Source: Arenicola marina
Lineage: Eukaryota > Annelida > Polychaeta > Arenicolidae
Direction of reading: 5' to 3'
Assembly (NCBI GenBank): GCA_964019135.1
Contig: OZ025248.1
Span: 31,489,670-31,553,669 of the forward strand
DNA: 64,000 nucleotides
Shown: piece after piece, positions 60,365 to 64,000 of the stretch
Layout of the letters: every line of letters begins with the position of its first letter
Numbering within the stretch: the first letter of the stretch is position 1
Made by a program: the position numbers and the translations under genes
Notes under the pieces: generated by a model
What the model saw: the letters and a program-made list of their open reading frames with translations, nothing else
Told to the model about the DNA's origin: nothing
The model's database searches: none

Positions 60365-63106
60365 ATGGCGGCTCATCTCTGCAGGTTCCTCGTTCTGTCT
60401 TTGATGCTTCTAAATCTCTGGGGGCAAACCGAAGGAAAGTCCGTGAAGGTCAGGGACAGGAGGGACTCGTTCCGGGTATCGTCCCTGGATCGCCCGTCAC
60501 ACACCAGCGACACGGAAGAATCAGGCTACGAGGGGGATCAAACGGGGCCTCAAAGAGCGCGTTGGCATGACAATATTAACAATCCGGGATCCGTTGATGT
60601 GTGGCAAAATCCCGATCTAGATGGAAAACCTCCCACGCGGAGTCCCGTTAAAGGTACGACGACGCGTTCAGCGGCGGTAGATAATGAAACACCGGCCAAC
60701 AGCGCTGAATCCCAGGCTCCACTCGCGGTTATGTCCAAGCTGGAACGGTTGAAGGTTTTGGTGTTTCGACTGCAGCAGCGTCTGATGCGACTGGCTGGAC
60801 GCTCCGAAGAGCCGATGGCCACAAAAGAACCCGCGCATGCGCAGTCGCTACCAACGGAACTGGCGCAAACCAAGAAAGGTCTGCGCAGGACGCTGAAGCA
60901 GCTCCGCGTTCGCCTAGATAGGACAAAGGACAGGCTGGGCCGGGGCGGGTCGAGAAATCTCCACCGGCCGACCAAAGTTACGAAACTAAAGACAAAGAAC
61001 AATGACAAATCAGGGCAAAAAGGGAAAGCAGTGTCGACGTTAGTCCGGAATGAGTACAAAAACATTGGTTGTCGATTAGTTAAGGAGACCCGGCGTCGTA
61101 CAAAGCGAGGCACTATTGAGACAGTCATATCGGAGGGATCCTTCGGGCCATTCCAAGCACTCGGAGGAAGCGAAGAGGACGCCGGGAATGCCGCAAGTCC
61201 TTGGGGATCGTTCCGCAATTTCCAAGATGAAGATGAAGTATTGAGAGACCCGGATGGGGTGTTCGGGGGTTTCCCGGTGGAGGATGCAACGCCGGTAAGA
61301 CCTCCCGGCTTCGGTGACGTCACATCCGCTTCATGGGCAGGCTTCGGCTCCAACTCCGCCGGGGACAGTTCCCGCGGCACTTTGCGATCCCGCGGGTTCC
61401 ACGCACCGGACAGGAAGCCGGGCGGGGAGTTCGTGAGATCCGGGTTCGATCAACCTGGGAGACCCTATCAACTATCTCACGTGGGGCGCATGACGGCGAC
61501 ACACGCTGACACTGAGAGGAAAGGGTGGCGGCAACCTAGAGGTTCATTTGAAGATGAGGAAGCGACGGTAGGTTAAAACGAAAATGCTCGTTAAAATGCG
61601 AATGTTCGAGCACTTGTTGCTGTCAAGACTGACTCGGTCCACATATATATAATGAGAACGTATCTGCCACTCCCCTCCCCCTCCGCGTCGCTGGCGTTTT
61701 ATCTCCCTACCCCCCACCAACCCTGAGCATTAATCCTGGAAATATTTCTCTTGTAGCAAGATCAGGATTACTTTAATAATTTTCTATTTCATTTAATATA
61801 TATATGTTTTGTTGGTCAATGTTGCATTGTGTCATTATGCAACGCTTTAATAATCAAACGTAGACCTAATTGAAATGTATTCCTTCTTTCATATGTACAG
61901 GAGCATCAAGGGGAGGACTGGACTTCTGAGGGGGACACATGGCGTAAGCACAATTTCTAGAGTCTAAGATAAATTGAAGTATCTCATTCTGTCTATATCA
62001 TTGCTTTACGATATAAACAAATGATAACTACCATTACTGATTTTTTTCTCATCAAGCTACACAACTTTGCACCCGTTCCCTTGGAATGAGTTATGTGCCT
62101 GTGTCAGAGAGCAGGAATACATCGACAGTGAATTTATTTGAGCGTGCTCTTCAAATATAGGTCATAATAGTGTAAATAGCAAAATATTAAATCTAATCGA
62201 TTCCTACAGCAAATCGACATAATATTGTGGTAATATGTCACCTATGTAGGACCGGACGATCGAACAAGGGATACGAGAATGCGTAAAACACATCAGACTA
62301 TACATATACAGTAATGTTTAATACTTGCCATGCCTAGGATTACCAAATAGAAGCTTGTAATGCATGGTAATTAACTGTAATGCATAAGATTACACAATGG
62401 TAATTGTAATGCATAATAATACAAAATAGTAATTGTAATGCATAATATTACACAGTGGTAATTGTAATGCATAATATTACACAATGATAATTGTAATGCA
62501 TAATATTACACAGCGGTAATTGTAATGCATAATATTACACAATGGTAAATGGTAATGCCTTGGATTACAAAATTGCTCATTATGACGCGTATAGTATTGC
62601 CAAATTGCAAGTGGTCATCGCTAATAGCGCAAAACTGTAATGCAAAGTTCTAAAAACTTATAAATTGTAATGCCTGGTAAACTTGTAATGACTATTATTA
62701 TATTTCTGCAGACGAGGGACCAATAAGCGAAGAGAATCTCGGAGCGAAGCCCCTGCCTGGAGGCTTCCTTCCGGAAGACAACTGGTCCCAGGGAGGATTC
62801 GAAGACATTTCTCATGGGAGTTGGTCCGGAGGTGATCCATGGGGTGGATTCCAGGCATCCAGAGAGATACAAGAGGAGATACAAGAAGAGGCGGAAGACG
62901 ACATGGCATGGGCGATCAACAGGCACGGAGCCTCCTCCCCCGCCCAGGCCTGGCAAAGTAACAACCTCCACCACCAGATGGCGACACCGGACAGCGTAGA
63001 TGAGGATCAACCGGAAGCCGATAAGGATCGTGCCAACGCGGCTGTTAGGCAGGAAAATGCCGGGGAACTCGATACGATTTATCGCCTAGAATGTCCGCAA
63101 GAATGA
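60365..63106 (+). CDS. Predicted secreted 546-residue protein with furin site and W/F-G-x-F repeats, family unknown
   Basis: Three exons join in phase with GT-AG introns: 60365-61567, 61901-61943 and 62712-63106. Residues 1-24 form a signal peptide (FLVLSLMLLNLWG core). Residues 123-149 and 162-191 are basic, leucine-spaced helices (L166/L173/L180 and L177/L184/L191), likely coiled coil. R245-T-K-R248 before G249 is a furin-type site. After it the protein turns acidic and repeats aromatic-glycine motifs: SFGPF (259-263), PWGSF (279-283), VFGGF (299-303), SWAGF (323-327), NWSQGGF (439-445) and PWGGF (458-462). The mature part has only two cysteines, C236 and C543, so a disulfide could link the two halves after cleavage. 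An acceptor-like site at 60347 suggests an upstream 5' UTR exon. It could be a proprotein or an extracellular matrix component; I recognise no homolog. Confidence 0.8.
62340..62565. repeat. 29-bp minisatellite in intron 2 of the secreted-protein gene
   Basis: Units of GGTAATTGTAATGCATAATA then TTACACAAT recur at 29 bp (AATTGTAAT at 62402, 62431 and 62460). ATGCAT and TAATATTA palindromes lie in each unit. It ends about 150 bp before exon 3. Confidence 0.9.
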
Positions 63107-64000
63107 GCCTTGAATACTGGGCGACAAACGCTTGTACGAATTCGAAGAAAACGATTGGAGCTCATATGGAGTCCGCCTTGTGTCTTCAATGCTTCGCGAG
63201 ATTGGTTACATTATATAATTAGCTTACTTGTGTAATGCCCTCTGAAAATGCATGGATGTTTTTGATCTTATTATAGTTTATAGTGGTATGGGCGTGAAAT
63301 CTCGCCTGATTAGGAATCATTAAAAGGCGATCCGGACTGAGTATTAGAGGCTCATTCATCGCCCAATGGTAAATAATACAACAAACACGTGCTCTTAGAG
63401 AAAAGAATTCGGGGCATTCTGCTCAACAGTAATCATGTCTCCGAGAAGAACGCATTAACTGCAGCTAGGTGAAATCGTAGGAGATGCGTATGGCATTAAC
63501 TCTGGTGCGAGTGCAGAAAGAGCTCATAGACTTCATGAAGGCGAAATGCGAGAACTGTACAGAAATTAATCCAATCTCACCCACAAATAATACATGAATA
63601 TTTAGATTGTTTTTATTTTCACGAGGACGTGCATGCACGTTGGAAAGAAACATTGTGTTAGTGACTTTTTGGTACACGTCTGTGTCGTGAATAATCGTTT
63701 CAAAGGTAAAGTAAGAACGTAAGTGAAAAGGGGTTATTGTAAAGATCATCGTTTGCACCAATGGTAACAAGCTGAATGGCGCTGGCCGTTCATTCTGAAT
63801 AAAAAATTAACGCTTACGTGTCAACAAGATTAGATGGAGTATAGATTCCAAATAGCGAAAAGTATTTTCTATGTCTAGCCTATTGATTGTTAATTTATTA
63901 TGTGTGAACTATGTATAGCGTGTTGCTTGCTCATTGCGACAAAAGTTTTTCCAAGCCCAGCACGACATGCGATACCTTCAGAATAACGACTCGTGCACTT
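63107..64000. other. 3' UTR and downstream of the secreted-protein gene
   Basis: AT-rich, without a further gene. Short open frames on both strands are not supported. Confidence 0.45.
63798..63803 (+). terminator. Candidate poly(A) signal of the secreted-protein gene
   Basis: AATAAA lies 692 bp after the stop codon. An ATTAAA at about 63319 is an alternative for a shorter 3' UTR. Confidence 0.4.

Noticed and set aside
60550-61380. Minus-strand 276-codon frame
   Set aside because: It is antisense to exon 1 of the secreted-protein gene, which has the signal peptide and consistent splice sites.

Overview
The window looks like nuclear DNA of a deuterostome marine invertebrate; a lancelet (Branchiostoma-like) genome is my best guess. 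It has intron-containing genes with GT-AG splice sites, animal-type proteins, long poly-C/poly-G runs, abundant minisatellites and many small inverted-repeat transposons. The species assignment is inference. The two gene identifications rest on family sequences I know, not on a database search.

Three genes are well supported. SSR4 (TRAP-delta, plus strand, 8341-12119) is complete in six coding exons and encodes 173 residues. DALRD3 (minus strand, 13731-23622) can be followed through 13 phase-consistent exons and encodes 588 residues. The two genes are convergent, with about 1.6 kb between their stop codons. At the right end a three-exon plus-strand gene (60365-63106) encodes a predicted 546-residue secreted protein that I do not recognise. 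It has a coiled-coil part, a furin-type site and repeated W/F-G-x-F motifs. Weaker coding candidates are a minus-strand terminal exon at 37430-37615, a possible internal exon at 40975-41154 and a signal-anchor-like reading frame at 43559-43900.

The remainder is repeat-rich. 1-6520 holds two indistinguishable 720-bp direct repeats flanking several minisatellites and an AT-rich satellite. 19.8-23.3 kb (DALRD3 intron 1) is a nest of small DNA transposons with a partial tandem duplication of the gene's own exon 1. 24-34 kb holds a hAT element with an 8-bp target duplication, a 19-bp minisatellite and otherwise unannotated DNA. 34-35.4 kb is a decayed LINE. 35.7-36.8 kb is a 68-bp array interrupted by a pogo-type transposase fragment. 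38-52 kb is dominated by minisatellites with units of 28, 17, 14, 28 and 21 bp. 56.8-58.1 kb is a foldback-like element with perfect 30-bp termini and a 6-bp target duplication. Its long arms are made of GATATC-centred repeats around a non-repetitive core. It is the most unusual object in the window.

SSR4 and DALRD3 are housekeeping genes of protein translocation and tRNA modification. Nothing in the layout suggests that they or the secreted-protein gene work together as a system.
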